This document shows, piece by piece, positions 42,116-50,940 of a stretch of DNA of 64,000 nucleotides (positions are counted from its first letter, which is position 1; each line of letters opens with the position of its first letter). A model generated the notes under the pieces. It ran no database searches. It was not told the DNA's origin and was given only the letters and a program-made list of their open reading frames with translations. This stretch comes from Devosia sp. (GTDB lineage Bacteria; Pseudomonadota; Alphaproteobacteria; Rhizobiales; Devosiaceae): assembly GCF_028290625.1 (NCBI RefSeq), contig NZ_JAQGJM010000033.1:1-64000 (forward strand), given 5' to 3'. The position numbers and the translations under genes were made by a program.

Positions 42116-42771
42116 GGCAGAATTCCTTCCTTGTCGCGCATCACCGCGAAGAGCCGCCAGAACAGCAGGGCCGCCGCGGAGCGGTGTGGCGCCCAGAGCC
42201 TGGCCAGTTCCACCATCTGCTTGATCGTCGGTCGTTCGTCCAGTCCCAAACCACTCTGCACGGCCTTGAGCAGCGCCAGGTCCCCGGCGGGGAACACGTC
42301 GGGGTGCCCCGCGCAAAACATCAGGTATACCTCCGCCGTCCACGGCCCGATGCCCTTATGGGCCACCAGATAAGCGACGGCCGCCTCGGCCGGCAACGTC
42401 TCCAGATGATCAAAGTCCAGCTCGCCCGCCACCATAGCCTCAGCGATCACCCGCAAGGTACGGAACTTTCCCGCGGAAAATCCAACGGCCCGGACCTGGG
42501 CCTCCTCCAGGCCGAGGTAACGAACCGGATCCAACGCGCCGTCCAACAGTTCGAACCGACCCCAGATCGCCCGCGCGCTGGCCACCGAAACCTGCTGGCC
42601 GACGACGATCTTGGCGATCCCCGGAAATCCCACAGGGTTGATCCGGGGCTCCGGCGTGCCAGTGAGGGCGCGGACGGCGGCCAATCGCGGGTCGAGCGCG
42701 ACCAGCCGATCCAGATGCCAATCGATCGCCTCGGCACTATCGAGGCGCGGTGACGGCGGCAGATTGTTCAT
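42112..42771 (-). CDS. DNA-3-methyladenine glycosylase II-like (AlkA family)
   Basis: 219 residues from the ATG at 42771; the TTG at 42786 is less likely. It has the helix-hairpin-helix-GPD layout: KIVVGQQVSVASARAIW, HKGIGPWTAEVYLMF and catalytic Asp in FPAGDLALLKAV. It lacks the N-terminal ada-like domain of E. coli AlkA, so it is the short form. Known: excises 3-methyladenine and other alkylated bases. Confidence 0.9.
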   Translation of the reverse strand: MNNLPPSPRLDSAEAIDWHLDRLVALDPRLAAVRALTGTPEPRINPVGFPGIAKIVVGQQVSVASARAIWGRFELLDGALDPVRYLGLEEAQVRAVGFSAGKFRTLRVIAEAMVAGELDFDHLETLPAEAAVAYLVAHKGIGPWTAEVYLMFCAGHPDVFPAGDLALLKAVQSGLGLDERPTIKQMVELARLWAPHRSAAALLFWRLFAVMRDKEGILP

Positions 42772-42797
42772 GCTAGCAATGCCCAAAGGATCATCGA

Positions 42798-43646
42798 GTG
42801 TCGGTTAAACCCATTCTGCGCTTTGCACCAAGCCCCAACGGCCTGCTGCATCTGGGCCACGCCTTTTCGGCGCTGTTCACCTGGCAGGCGGCAGCCCAGC
42901 TCGGTGGCAAAGCTTTATTGCGCATCGAAGACATCGACCTCGCGCGAAGTAAACCCGAATTTACCCAAGCCGTTTTCGATGACCTGCATTGGCTGGGCCT
43001 GCACTGGCCCGAACCGGTCTGGCGCCAATCGGAGCGCTTCCCTGCCTATGCGGAGGCAGCCGACAAACTTCGGGCCATGGGCCTGCTTTATCCCTGCTTC
43101 TGCTCCCGCACCGAGATTGCCCTCCACGCCACTGGCACCGACCCGGATGGCGCGCCGCTTTATGCCGGCACTTGTCGCCATTTGAGCGCCGCCGACATCG
43201 CGGCCCGGCTCGACCGCGGCGAGCCCGTGCAATATCGGCTCGACCTGCAACGCGCCCTGGCACTGACGGGTCCGCTGACCTTCACCCTTGTCGGGCCCAC
43301 CATGCGCGACCGCCCGCAAATCCGCTACACGAGGCCCGAGCGGTGGGGCGATGTGGTGCTGCAACGCAAGGATACGCCCACCAGCTATCACCTCAGTGTC
43401 GTGGTCGACGATGCGGCGCAGGGCATCACCCACGTCACCCGCGGCCGCGACATGGAGGCGGCGACCGACATCCACGTGCTATTGCAATTCCTGCTCGGCC
43501 TGCCCTCGCCGATCTATGCCTTCCATCGGCTCCTGCTGGGCGAGGACGGCAAGAAGCTCAGCAAATCCAGGGGATCGCCGAGCTTGCTGGATTTGCGCGA
43601 GGCCGGCCGGACGCCACAGGACATCCGGCGCGACCTGGGTTTTTAG
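42798..43646 (+). CDS. gluQ: Glutamyl-Q tRNA(Asp) synthetase
   Basis: 282 residues from a GTG 8 bases after AAGGA. It is a truncated GluRS-like catalytic core: RFAPSPNGLLHLGHAFSAL (HIGH-type), a zinc region starting YPCFCSRTEI, and the KMSKS-type GKKLSKSRGS. It ends without an anticodon-binding domain, as expected for GluQRS. Known: it attaches glutamate to queuosine-34 of tRNA-Asp. Confidence 0.93.
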   Translation: MSVKPILRFAPSPNGLLHLGHAFSALFTWQAAAQLGGKALLRIEDIDLARSKPEFTQAVFDDLHWLGLHWPEPVWRQSERFPAYAEAADKLRAMGLLYPCFCSRTEIALHATGTDPDGAPLYAGTCRHLSAADIAARLDRGEPVQYRLDLQRALALTGPLTFTLVGPTMRDRPQIRYTRPERWGDVVLQRKDTPTSYHLSVVVDDAAQGITHVTRGRDMEAATDIHVLLQFLLGLPSPIYAFHRLLLGEDGKKLSKSRGSPSLLDLREAGRTPQDIRRDLGF

Positions 43647-44593
43647 GCGGCCGCCTTCTTGCTCACGAAAAACTGCTGCGCCGCTGCCGCCACGGCATCC
43701 TCGAACGGCGTTCCGAAGTCGGGGCCCAGGATGGCGTCCAGCCGCGGATCGACCAGTTCCATCGGATTGTTCCACAGGTAGCGCATCTTCAGCACCTCGC
43801 GGATTACTGGCATGGCCAGCCCCATCGCCTGCATGATCAGCCATGGCACCGGGGTAATCTTGAGCGGAATAGGGGCAGCATGCTGGATTGCTGCCATCAA
43901 CTGGCCATGGGTGACGTAATTACCGGCGAAGTGGAAATTCTCGAATGCGCCCAGACTATTGCGGATATCCCCCACCTTCGCAAAAGCCTCGCCCAGATCC
44001 GGCAGATAGGCCCAGGCATGCGCCATATTCAGCTCGGCCATGTGGTGGATCTTGCCCTTGCCGATATCCAGCATCAAGGCCTGGTCGAACCAGTCGCCGC
44101 TATTATTCGGGCCATAAAAATCCCCCGCACGGATGATGATGACCTGGAATTTGCCCGCCTTGGCGGCATCGGACAGCATGGTCTCCTGCCGCACCCGAAT
44201 TTCGCCACGCGGTGTCTGGGGGCGCTGCGGCGTCGAGGGCGCCATGCGCCGGTCAGTAGCGGCGAAATTGTAGACATTGCCGGGATACATCATGGTCTTG
44301 CCACTGCTCCCCATGGCCTCGATCACCGTAGCAAGCTGCGCTTCGGCCCGGCCCTTGTCCCATTTGTCATAGGGCAGGTTCAGCGCATTGACGACGATAT
44401 CGGCATCGGCAACCACCGCCTTGAGCGCGCCGAGATCGGCGGCGTCACCGGCGACGAACTTTATCCCCGCTATCGGCTTGCGATTGGTGCGGCCGAAAGC
44501 TGTCACTTCCCAGCCAGCTTGCTGGAAAGCCTGCGCCGCGTGATGGCCGATATGGCCGTTGATCCCCAGAACCGTAACCTTGCCCTTGCTCAT
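43643..44593 (-). CDS. NAD-dependent epimerase/dehydratase-like protein
   Basis: 316 residues from the ATG 6 bases after AGGAGAT. The Rossmann start is VTVLGINGHIGHHAAQAF, with VVNALNLPYD and an extended-SDR core GNVYNFAATD. The Tyr-x-x-x-Lys of the active site is not clear, so it may be an atypical member. Its end overlaps the GluQRS stop convergently by 4 bases. The divergent LysR gene is probably its regulator. Confidence 0.85.
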   Translation of the reverse strand: MSKGKVTVLGINGHIGHHAAQAFQQAGWEVTAFGRTNRKPIAGIKFVAGDAADLGALKAVVADADIVVNALNLPYDKWDKGRAEAQLATVIEAMGSSGKTMMYPGNVYNFAATDRRMAPSTPQRPQTPRGEIRVRQETMLSDAAKAGKFQVIIIRAGDFYGPNNSGDWFDQALMLDIGKGKIHHMAELNMAHAWAYLPDLGEAFAKVGDIRNSLGAFENFHFAGNYVTHGQLMAAIQHAAPIPLKITPVPWLIMQAMGLAMPVIREVLKMRYLWNNPMELVDPRLDAILGPDFGTPFEDAVAAAAQQFFVSKKAAA

Positions 44594-44678
44594 CTTGATC
44601 TCCTGTGTTGATGGACGAGAGATAGGGCATGCATTAATGTCGAACCATTCGCTGTTTTCGTTTGATCGGCCTTCAAAA

Positions 44679-45578
44679 ATGAATAGAGAGCCCGACTGGT
44701 CGCTGTGGCGCAGCTTCTCCGCCGTGGTCAAGCATGGCTCCCTCTCCGCTGCCGCCCGCGAACTAGGCCTGTCGCAACCGACGCTGGGCCGCCATATCGA
44801 AGCGCTGGAGCAAGCGCTCGACCTTTCCCTGTTCGAACGCACCCTGAGCGGCCTCAAGGCCAACCCGGCCGCCTTGCGCCTTTACGAACCTGTCGCCGCT
44901 GCCGAAACCGCTTTGGCGCAGGCGGCAATCCTGGCCGAAAGCGCCCAGGCCGAATTCTCCGGCACCGTGCGCATCACCGCCAGCACCGTGGTGTCAAATT
45001 ACGTGCTGCCGACGCTGCTGCTGCCGATCCGCGAGCGCTATCCGGCAATCGCCGTGGAGACGGTGCCCTCGGACGCCGCCGAAAACCTGCTACTGCGCGA
45101 AGCCGATATCGCCATCCGCATGTTCCGCCCGACGCAATTGGAACTGGTGGCCAAAAAGCTCGGCGAAATTCCGGTGCTCACCTGCGCCCATGAGAACTAC
45201 CTGGCCCGGCGCGGCATACCGACCAAACCGAGCGAGCTTTATGACCACGACATGATCGGCTTCGATCGCTCCGACCTGATCATTTCCCACGCCAACCACA
45301 TCGGCCTCCCATTGCGGCGCGACCAGTTCGTGCTGCGCACCGATAGCCAGACCCAGATGTGGGAACTGCTGCGCGCCGGGCTGGGCATTGGCTTCGCCCA
45401 GAAATCCCTGATCGACCGTACGCCCGGCATGGTGGCCCTGGGCTTCGATCTTGCCATCCCGCCGCTTCAAGTCTGGTTGACGACCCATAAGGAACTGTTC
45501 ACCAGCCACCGGATTCGTGCCATTTATGACGCATTGGCGGAGGGGCTGATTGGCTATATCAACGCGCCAATCGACTAG
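44679..45578 (+). CDS. LysR family transcriptional regulator
   Basis: 299 residues. The N-terminal winged helix is WSLWRSFSAVVKHGSLSAAAREL..., followed by SQPTLGRHIEALE, and the rest is the effector-binding fold. I chose the ATG at 44679, which gives a normal-length N-terminus; it lacks a clear ribosome site, and the ATG at 44637 is the alternative. Divergent from the epimerase-like gene with an 85-base gap, the classic LysR/target layout. Confidence 0.9.
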   Translation: MNREPDWSLWRSFSAVVKHGSLSAAARELGLSQPTLGRHIEALEQALDLSLFERTLSGLKANPAALRLYEPVAAAETALAQAAILAESAQAEFSGTVRITASTVVSNYVLPTLLLPIRERYPAIAVETVPSDAAENLLLREADIAIRMFRPTQLELVAKKLGEIPVLTCAHENYLARRGIPTKPSELYDHDMIGFDRSDLIISHANHIGLPLRRDQFVLRTDSQTQMWELLRAGLGIGFAQKSLIDRTPGMVALGFDLAIPPLQVWLTTHKELFTSHRIRAIYDALAEGLIGYINAPID

Positions 45579-45607
45579 GGCCTTAGCCCGCACCCAGGCA
45601 GGACATC

Positions 45608-45808
45608 ATGGAAACCGCAGTCAATATCCTAATCGCCATCGTGCTACTCTTCGTCGTGGGCGTTTTGGGCATGGGACTGTGGAACATGGCCAAGGGCGGC
45701 TCCAGCAATACCAGCCAGCGCCTGATGCGCCTGCGCGTTATCGCCCAGGCCGTGGCCCTCGTGCTGCTGCTTGGCGCATTGTTCTTCTTTGGCGGACCAA
45801 AACACTAA
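45608..45808 (+). CDS. Twin transmembrane protein
   Basis: 66 residues made of two hydrophobic helices (ILIAIVLLFVVGVLGMGLW and VIAQAVALVLLLGALFFF) joined by a basic loop with SQRLMRLRV. This HIG1-like small membrane protein commonly precedes the PduO-type adenosyltransferase gene in Rhizobiales. The function is unknown. Confidence 0.85.
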   Translation: METAVNILIAIVLLFVVGVLGMGLWNMAKGGSSNTSQRLMRLRVIAQAVALVLLLGALFFFGGPKH

Positions 45809-45809
45809 A

Positions 45810-45856
45810 AGCATGATCCCAAAAAGTGGGACACGGTTTTTGGATCAGATCATGCT
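45810..45856. repeat. Rhizobiales-type palindromic intergenic repeat
   Basis: A 47-base imperfect palindrome beginning AGCATGATCCCAAAAAGTGG and ending in GATCATGCT-type complement. It resembles the AGCATGATC...GATCATGCT elements widespread between genes in Rhizobiales. A second small stem (TTGCCGAT / ATCGGCAA, around 45879-45897) follows before the adenosyltransferase start. It is not a cobalamin riboswitch. Confidence 0.7.
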
Positions 45857-45908
45857 CAAACAGACAGCTAGATCGGCGTTGCCGATGAAATCGGCAAGGA
45901 CGCTCTAG

Positions 45909-46502
45909 ATGGTAAAACTCAATCGGATTTACACCCGCACCGGCGACGACGGCACCACCGGCCTGGTCCGTGGGCCGCGCCGCCAAAAGTTCGATCTGCG
46001 CGTCGAGGCTTATGGCACCGTGGACGAGGCCAACGCCTGCATCGGCCAGGCCCGGCTCGGTACCGGCTCGATGCCCAAGATCGACATGATGCTGGGCCGT
46101 ATCCAGAACGACCTGTTCGATGTCGGCTCCGACCTTGCCACGCCCGGCGAGGACGATCCAGATGCCCCCAAGTCACTCCGGGTCACCGCCGTCCAGACGC
46201 TGTGGATCGAAACCCAGATCGATCATTTCAACGAGGCCCTGACCCCCCTCAAGAGCTTCGTGCTGCCCGGCGGCACGCCCCTGGCGTCGGCGCTGCATGT
46301 GGCGCGCACCGTCACCCGCCGCGCCGAGCGCATCGTGGTGGAACTGGCCAGCGTCGAACCCGATGTCAGCCCCGAGGCGATCCGCTACCTCAATCGCCTG
46401 TCGGACCTGCTGTTCGTGCTCGGGCGCGTCGCCAATAACAATGGCGAAAAGGATGTGCTCTGGGTGCCCGGTAACTATGGCGACCTAAAAAAAGGCGATT
46501 GA
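45909..46502 (+). CDS. Cob(I)yrinic acid a,c-diamide adenosyltransferase, PduO-type
   Basis: 197 residues from the ATG 8 bases after AAGGA. ATP-binding N-terminus RIYTRTGDDGTTGLV, Arg-rich motif ARTVTRRAERIVVEL, then YLNRLSDLLFVLGRVAN. Known: transfers the adenosyl group of ATP to cob(I)alamin to make coenzyme B12. The upstream repeat sits between it and the twin-membrane gene. Confidence 0.95.
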   Translation: MVKLNRIYTRTGDDGTTGLVRGPRRQKFDLRVEAYGTVDEANACIGQARLGTGSMPKIDMMLGRIQNDLFDVGSDLATPGEDDPDAPKSLRVTAVQTLWIETQIDHFNEALTPLKSFVLPGGTPLASALHVARTVTRRAERIVVELASVEPDVSPEAIRYLNRLSDLLFVLGRVANNNGEKDVLWVPGNYGDLKKGD

Positions 46503-46584
46503 TTGCAATTGCATCTATCGCCGAAGCCTTTGTTTACGCGCCATCATTAGGTTAGGGCCATGAAGTTCCCAAAGGGAGGCATCA

Positions 46585-46770
46585 ATGGATTCCGATCTCA
46601 GCACGCAATTGTCCACGTCACGGGCCGCAGTCGGGCCGGGCAACGTACAAACTGCGGTGCTCAAGAAGGCCGTTGAGGCCGAGGCGAGTGTGGCAAACCT
46701 GGTCGCCGACGCCGTCCAGTCGGCACCGCCGCCGACCGGCCAGGGCACCCGGGTCGACAAGCACGCCTGA
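46585..46770 (+). CDS. Putative motility protein, YjfB-like
   Basis: 61 residues after AAAGGGAGG. The pattern MDSDLSTQLSTSRAAVGPGN, then VQTAVLKKAVEAEASVANLV, matches the short YjfB family, whose members are found in many flagellated bacteria but have no established role. It is 5 bases before another small gene of similar composition. No flagellar gene is in the window. Confidence 0.7.
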   Translation: MDSDLSTQLSTSRAAVGPGNVQTAVLKKAVEAEASVANLVADAVQSAPPPTGQGTRVDKHA

Positions 46771-46775
46771 TCGCC

Positions 46776-46997
46776 ATGAGTAACGCACTCGGCATCAGCC
46801 CGCCCGTGATGATCAACCGCATCGTCGATCGGCTGGCCACTCCGCCCGGCGCCGAACTTGCCAAGGTCGCATTGCTGCGTGCCAAGCTGGAAACCGCCGT
46901 GCAGGAGCAGATCGCGCAAAGCGCCGCTGTGAGCCCCGATGGCAAGGGCGAAGCACCGGTGGTGGATAGCGGTGCGGCTGTGGATCGGCTGATTTAA
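46776..46997 (+). CDS. Small hypothetical protein paired with YjfB-like gene
   Basis: 73 residues. The central KVALLRAKLETAVQEQIAQS resembles the helical core of the preceding YjfB-like protein, so it may be a diverged partner. It follows that gene by 5 bases and shares its transcript. No ribosome site is clear, suggesting coupling. Confidence 0.55.
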   Translation: MSNALGISPPVMINRIVDRLATPPGAELAKVALLRAKLETAVQEQIAQSAAVSPDGKGEAPVVDSGAAVDRLI

Positions 46998-47041
46998 GTT
47001 TCTGCGGAGGGGCCGCTCGGTCGATTGAGCACCCTGGCTTT

Positions 47042-47120
47042 CTTCCCGCGGGCTTGACCCGCGGGCCACTCTCAACACGGCACAAGCGGCGAGAGGCCCG
47101 CGGATCAAGTCCGCGGGAAG
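47042..47120. repeat. GC-rich palindromic repeat, family A copy 1
   Basis: Left arm beginning CTTCCCGCGGGCTTGACCCG (47042-47067) and right complementary arm (47095-47120), about 26 bases each, around a 27-base centre. A second, nearly identical element lies at 58047-58125. It sits after the small YjfB-like genes and before the end of tlpA. Confidence 0.75.
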
Positions 47121-47167
47121 GGCCGGTGGTTGCTTATGCTGTGCCCCAAACGTAGGCGCCGCCGCCC

Positions 47168-47833
47168 TTACCCCTTCACCAACTTCACCAACGCATCGAT
47201 CACCGCATAACCATCCGGCGTATTCCACTCCGCCGGCCCTTGCAGCACTGCCAGCTCGCACCCGCTCGCATCTAGGATCAAACTCGCCGGCAATCCCACA
47301 GTCACCGCCTCCTGCTTCAGCCGGTCGAACGCCGCAAAAGTGTTGTCGGCATAAAGCGGCAAATGGGCGAACTTGTTATCCTCAAGGAATGCCTTGGCCT
47401 TGCCCAGCCCGTCCTCGCCGATATCCAGATTAATCGGCAGCACCATAAAGTCGTCCGAATTGTACTTAGCGGCCAACTCGTCCAGCGCCGGCATTTCCTC
47501 GCGGCAGGGTACGCACCAGCTTGCCCAGAAATTGACCAGCAGCCCTTTGCCCTTGAAATCGGCGATATCCATCGGCTTGCCGGTCGCGTCCTTGAACGCC
47601 AGCGTTGAATAGCCGCGCCCTTCGCCGGTCGGGTTGAGCCCGGCCAATTCGCCCACCGAGGCGAAGTCGATATCCAGCGCCGCGTCCTTCTGCACCGGGC
47701 ATTCCTTGGCCGCCGCGCCATTGCCTAGCAAAACCCACGCCGCTATAGCTACCGCCAACACGGCAACCCCCAGCACGATCAGCAGCCTGATGCGGTTGGA
47801 AGCTCCGGGGCGGGGCGCGTTTATATCGGTCAT
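47168..47833 (-). CDS. tlpA: TlpA-type thiol:disulfide oxidoreductase
   Basis: 221 residues from the ATG at 47833; the TTG at 47845 is less likely. One membrane anchor ([19 protein letters not shown]) and a periplasmic thioredoxin domain with [12 protein letters not shown] (CxxC), plus a conserved late cis-Pro region [13 protein letters not shown]. Known: TlpA proteins reduce cytochrome c or copper-site cysteines. Divergent from argH with a 22-base gap, as in many Rhizobiales. Confidence 0.9.
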   Translation of the reverse strand: MTDINAPRPGASNRIRLLIVLGVAVLAVAIAAWVLLGNGAAAKECPVQKDAALDIDFASVGELAGLNPTGEGRGYSTLAFKDATGKPMDIADFKGKGLLVNFWASWCVPCREEMPALDELAAKYNSDDFMVLPINLDIGEDGLGKAKAFLEDNKFAHLPLYADNTFAAFDRLKQEAVTVGLPASLILDASGCELAVLQGPAEWNTPDGYAVIDALVKLVKG

Positions 47834-47855
47834 TTCAAGTCCCAAGGATCAGATG

Positions 47856-49304
47856 ATGAGCAACAAGATGTGGGGCGGACGGTTCAGCACCGGCCCCGAT
47901 GCCATCATGGAAGAAATCAATTCGTCGATCGGTTTCGACCAGCGCTTGTACCGCCAGGATATCGCCGGGTCGATTGCCCATGCCACCATGTTGGCGCAAA
48001 CGGGCATTCTGACGCAGGAAGATCGCGACGCCATCATAGCGGGTCTAACCGAGGTGCTCGACGAGATCGAGACCGGCGCCTTCACGTTCTCGCGTGCGCT
48101 TGAGGACATTCACATGAATGTCGAAAGCCGCCTGCGCGAAAAGATCGGCGATGCCGCCGGGCGCCTCCACACCGCGCGCTCGCGCAACGATCAGGTGGCG
48201 ACCGATTTCAAGCTCTATGTCCGCGACACCATCGATACGCTGCTGGTGCAGGTCAAAGACCTGCAACTGGCTTTGGTCAGCCGCGCCGAAGACGAAGCCG
48301 AAACCATCATGCCGGGCTTCACCCATCTGCAAAGCGCCCAGCCGGTGACCTTTGGCCACCATCTGCTGGCCTATGTGGAAATGCTCGGCCGTGACGCCGG
48401 TCGGTTGCAGGACGCCCGTGCGCGGCTCAATGAAAGCCCGCTCGGCTCGGCGGCCTTGGCCGGCACCCCCTACCCCATTGACCGGCATATGACGGCCGAA
48501 AAGCTCGGCTTCGACCGGCCGACCGCCAATTCGCTTGACGCCGTCTCCGACCGCGATTTCATCCTCGAAACCCTGGCCGCCGCCTCGATCTGCTCCATGC
48601 ATCTGAGCCGGTTCGCCGAGGAAATGGTGATCTGGTCCTCGGCCCAGTTCGGCTTCATCAAGCTCAGCGACAAGTTCACCACCGGCTCCTCGATCATGCC
48701 GCAGAAGCGCAATCCGGACGCCGCCGAACTGGTGCGCGCCAAGGTCGGCCGCATCGTCGGCGCGCTGACATCGCTGCTGATCGTCATGAAGGGCCTGCCG
48801 CTGGCCTATTCCAAGGACATGCAGGAAGACAAGGAGGTCGCCTTCGACGCGCTGGATTCTTTGTCGCTAGCACTGGCCGCCATGACCGGCATGGTCAAGG
48901 ACCTGACCGCCAACCGCGAGCGGATGCGCACCTCCGCCAGCGCCGGTTTTTCCACCGCCACCGATATCGCCGATTGGCTGGTGCGCGAGGTCAATATGCC
49001 GTTCCGCGACGCCCATCACGTCACCGGCCAGATCGTTGCGCTCGCCGAGCAGAAGGGCTGCGGGCTGGAAGGCCTCACCATCGAGGACTTCAAGTTCGTC
49101 GACCAGCGCATCGATTCGCGCATCCACAAAGTGCTGACGGTTGAGGCCTCGGTCGCGGCGCGCCAGAGCTATGGCGGCACAGCACCAGCCAATGTGCTGA
49201 TCCAGGCGGCACGCTGGAAGACGCTGCTGACCGGCACGCCGCATGAACCGCGTCCGCTCGGCAAAAAGAAGCATGGCGGCCATGGCGATGGCGGGGTTGA
49301 ATAA
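47856..49304 (+). CDS. argH: Argininosuccinate lyase
   Basis: 482 residues from the ATG 7 bases after AAGGA; an adjacent ATG at 47853 is the alternative. Family landmarks: [50 protein letters not shown] and the catalytic-Ser signature [13 protein letters not shown] His/Gly-rich tail ends the protein. Known: last step of arginine synthesis. Confidence 0.97.
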   Translation: MSNKMWGGRFSTGPDAIMEEINSSIGFDQRLYRQDIAGSIAHATMLAQTGILTQEDRDAIIAGLTEVLDEIETGAFTFSRALEDIHMNVESRLREKIGDAAGRLHTARSRNDQVATDFKLYVRDTIDTLLVQVKDLQLALVSRAEDEAETIMPGFTHLQSAQPVTFGHHLLAYVEMLGRDAGRLQDARARLNESPLGSAALAGTPYPIDRHMTAEKLGFDRPTANSLDAVSDRDFILETLAAASICSMHLSRFAEEMVIWSSAQFGFIKLSDKFTTGSSIMPQKRNPDAAELVRAKVGRIVGALTSLLIVMKGLPLAYSKDMQEDKEVAFDALDSLSLALAAMTGMVKDLTANRERMRTSASAGFSTATDIADWLVREVNMPFRDAHHVTGQIVALAEQKGCGLEGLTIEDFKFVDQRIDSRIHKVLTVEASVAARQSYGGTAPANVLIQAARWKTLLTGTPHEPRPLGKKKHGGHGDGGVE

Positions 49305-49331
49305 TTTCCTGCTCGGCCTGATGTTGGGTGC

Positions 49332-50048
49332 ATGCAAACTCGCCTGCGTCTGACCCCGGACCACATTGCCCATGTGCATCGCGATATCCCCGATCCGGGG
49401 CCGTCGCTATTGGAGGGGTTTCGCCCCGCCCAAGACGCCGATTACGACGCCGAGATCGACCGGCTGCTGGCCATTGCGCCGACGCCGGGCGACCTCTGGG
49501 TGTTCGGCTATGGCTCGCTGATCTGGAACCCCTGCTACCCCTTCACCGAACAGCGCACCGCTTTGGCGCATGGCTGGCACCGTTCGTTCACGCTGGGCTG
49601 GGATTTCCGCTTTCGCGGCAACCAGCAGACGCCCGGACTGATGATGGCGATCGATCGCGGCGGCCAGTGCAAGGGCGTGGTGCATCGCCTCGCGCCCGAC
49701 ACCGCCCGAGCACATCTCGACGTGCTGATCCGCCGCGAGATGAGCATGGTACCCACGGCCTTTCCGGGCCGCTGGATCACGGTGAAAACCGAAGCCGGTC
49801 CGGTTTGCGCGCTAACCTTCGCCATGGACCGCAACAGCCCGCGCTATATCGGCGGCCTCACGCCCGAAGCCACCGCCGATGTGCTCGCAAAAGCCTGCGG
49901 CTTCAAGGGCTCGATGGCCGAATATCTGCATGCCACTGTGCTCAAGCTGGAAGAACTGGGGATCCACGACAGCTATTTGTGGCGCCTGCAGGGGCTGGTT
50001 GCCGACCGTATCGATGCGGCGCGGCTGGGAGTGCGTCCCGATGCCTAA
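49332..50048 (+). CDS. ChaC-family gamma-glutamylcyclotransferase (tandem copy 1)
   Basis: 238 residues. The substrate loop is WVFGYGSLIWNPCYPF, with the catalytic Glu in LIRREMSM and the HGWHRSFTLGWDFRFRG block. Known: ChaC2-type enzymes degrade glutathione to 5-oxoproline and Cys-Gly. The next gene is a paralog overlapping by 8 bases. A third copy lies at 58190. Confidence 0.92.
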   Translation: MQTRLRLTPDHIAHVHRDIPDPGPSLLEGFRPAQDADYDAEIDRLLAIAPTPGDLWVFGYGSLIWNPCYPFTEQRTALAHGWHRSFTLGWDFRFRGNQQTPGLMMAIDRGGQCKGVVHRLAPDTARAHLDVLIRREMSMVPTAFPGRWITVKTEAGPVCALTFAMDRNSPRYIGGLTPEATADVLAKACGFKGSMAEYLHATVLKLEELGIHDSYLWRLQGLVADRIDAARLGVRPDA

Positions 50049-50757
50049 GCCCGGCCGCCCGATGGCGCTGACCGAACGTCACGTCGCGTTCCTGCAACCG
50101 CCGGCCATCGCCGACGAAATGCCCCCGCCGCCCGCCGGCATGATCCAGGCGACGCGGGAGGATCACCTCGCCACCATTGCCAGCCTGATGACGGAGGAAC
50201 CCGAAACCAGCGAAGTCTGGTTCTTCGCCTATGGATCGCTGATCTGGAAGCCGGCCTGCGACTTCGTGGAATTGCGCACGGGCCTGGTGCGCGGCTGGCA
50301 CCGCGCGTTCTGCCTGGGTTGGAACAATCGCTTCCGCGGCAGCGACGAAAATCCCGGCCTGATGCTGGCGCTGGATCGCGGCGGCGCCTGCAAGGGCGTG
50401 CTTTACCGCATCCCCGCCAATGCGGTGGAAGACAATCTGGTCAAGCTACTGGAACGCGAAATGGGCTGGCGGCCCTCGCCATTTCCGCCGCGTTGGGTCA
50501 CCGTGCAAAGCGGCGAACGCAGCATCCGCGCGCTGACGTTTTGCATTGATCGCAATAGCGGTCGCTATGTCTCGGGGCTTTCGGTGGAGCAGATCGCCGA
50601 CGTGCTCGCCACCGCCGTGGGTTCGCGCGGCTCGATGGCCGAATACCTGTTCGCCACCGTTCGCCATCTGGAAGACCTGGGCATCCACGATCCGCACCTG
50701 TGGCAATTGCAGGACCTCGTCGCCAAGCGGATCGACGCGGTTTATGGCACTGGCTAA
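50041..50757 (+). CDS. ChaC-family gamma-glutamylcyclotransferase (tandem copy 2)
   Basis: 238 residues; the ATG at 50041 lies inside the end of copy 1, and the ATG at 50062 is an alternative. Seen: FFAYGSLIWKPACDFVE, GLVRGWHRAFCLGW, LDRGGACKGVLYRI and the catalytic Glu in LEREMGW. Both copies keep the active residues, so neither is a decayed duplicate. They differ enough to be an old duplication. Confidence 0.92.
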   Translation: MPKPGRPMALTERHVAFLQPPAIADEMPPPPAGMIQATREDHLATIASLMTEEPETSEVWFFAYGSLIWKPACDFVELRTGLVRGWHRAFCLGWNNRFRGSDENPGLMLALDRGGACKGVLYRIPANAVEDNLVKLLEREMGWRPSPFPPRWVTVQSGERSIRALTFCIDRNSGRYVSGLSVEQIADVLATAVGSRGSMAEYLFATVRHLEDLGIHDPHLWQLQDLVAKRIDAVYGTG

Positions 50758-50820
50758 CCTAAGGCTTCCGTTTCTCCAACCTCTGCATTAGAGGTCTTGC
50801 TCGAAACATCCAACACTCTC

Positions 50821-50911
50821 GGTGTCATTCCGGCGCAGGCCGGAACCCATCCTGAGATGACGCCAATCCCACGATCTCAGGATGGGCCCCGGCCTGCACC
50901 GGGGTCACATC
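50821..50911. repeat. Long inverted repeat between chaC copy 2 and lysA
   Basis: A left arm of about 38 bases starting GGTGTCATTCCGGCGCAGGC and an imperfect complementary right arm starting ATCTCAGGATGGGCCCCGG (50874-50911). It can fold to a long hairpin. It is a typical dispersed alphaproteobacterial intergenic element. Only one copy is in the window. Confidence 0.7.
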
Positions 50912-50940
50912 GTGGGTGGGGAAATTCCTGAGGAAACGCC

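Noticed and set aside
42989-44611. 540-codon rightward open frame
   Set aside because: It overlaps gluQ in another frame and runs antisense to the epimerase-like gene. Its composition is rich in Arg, His and Pro as expected for a shadow of GC-rich genes.
45809-45908. Cobalamin riboswitch before the adenosyltransferase
   Set aside because: The gap is filled by a known-type palindromic repeat and a small stem. No B12-box-like sequence is present.
46515-47261. 248-codon leftward open frame
   Set aside because: It runs antisense to the two YjfB-like genes and through the palindromic repeat. The rightward small genes have ribosome-site support or a recognisable family.
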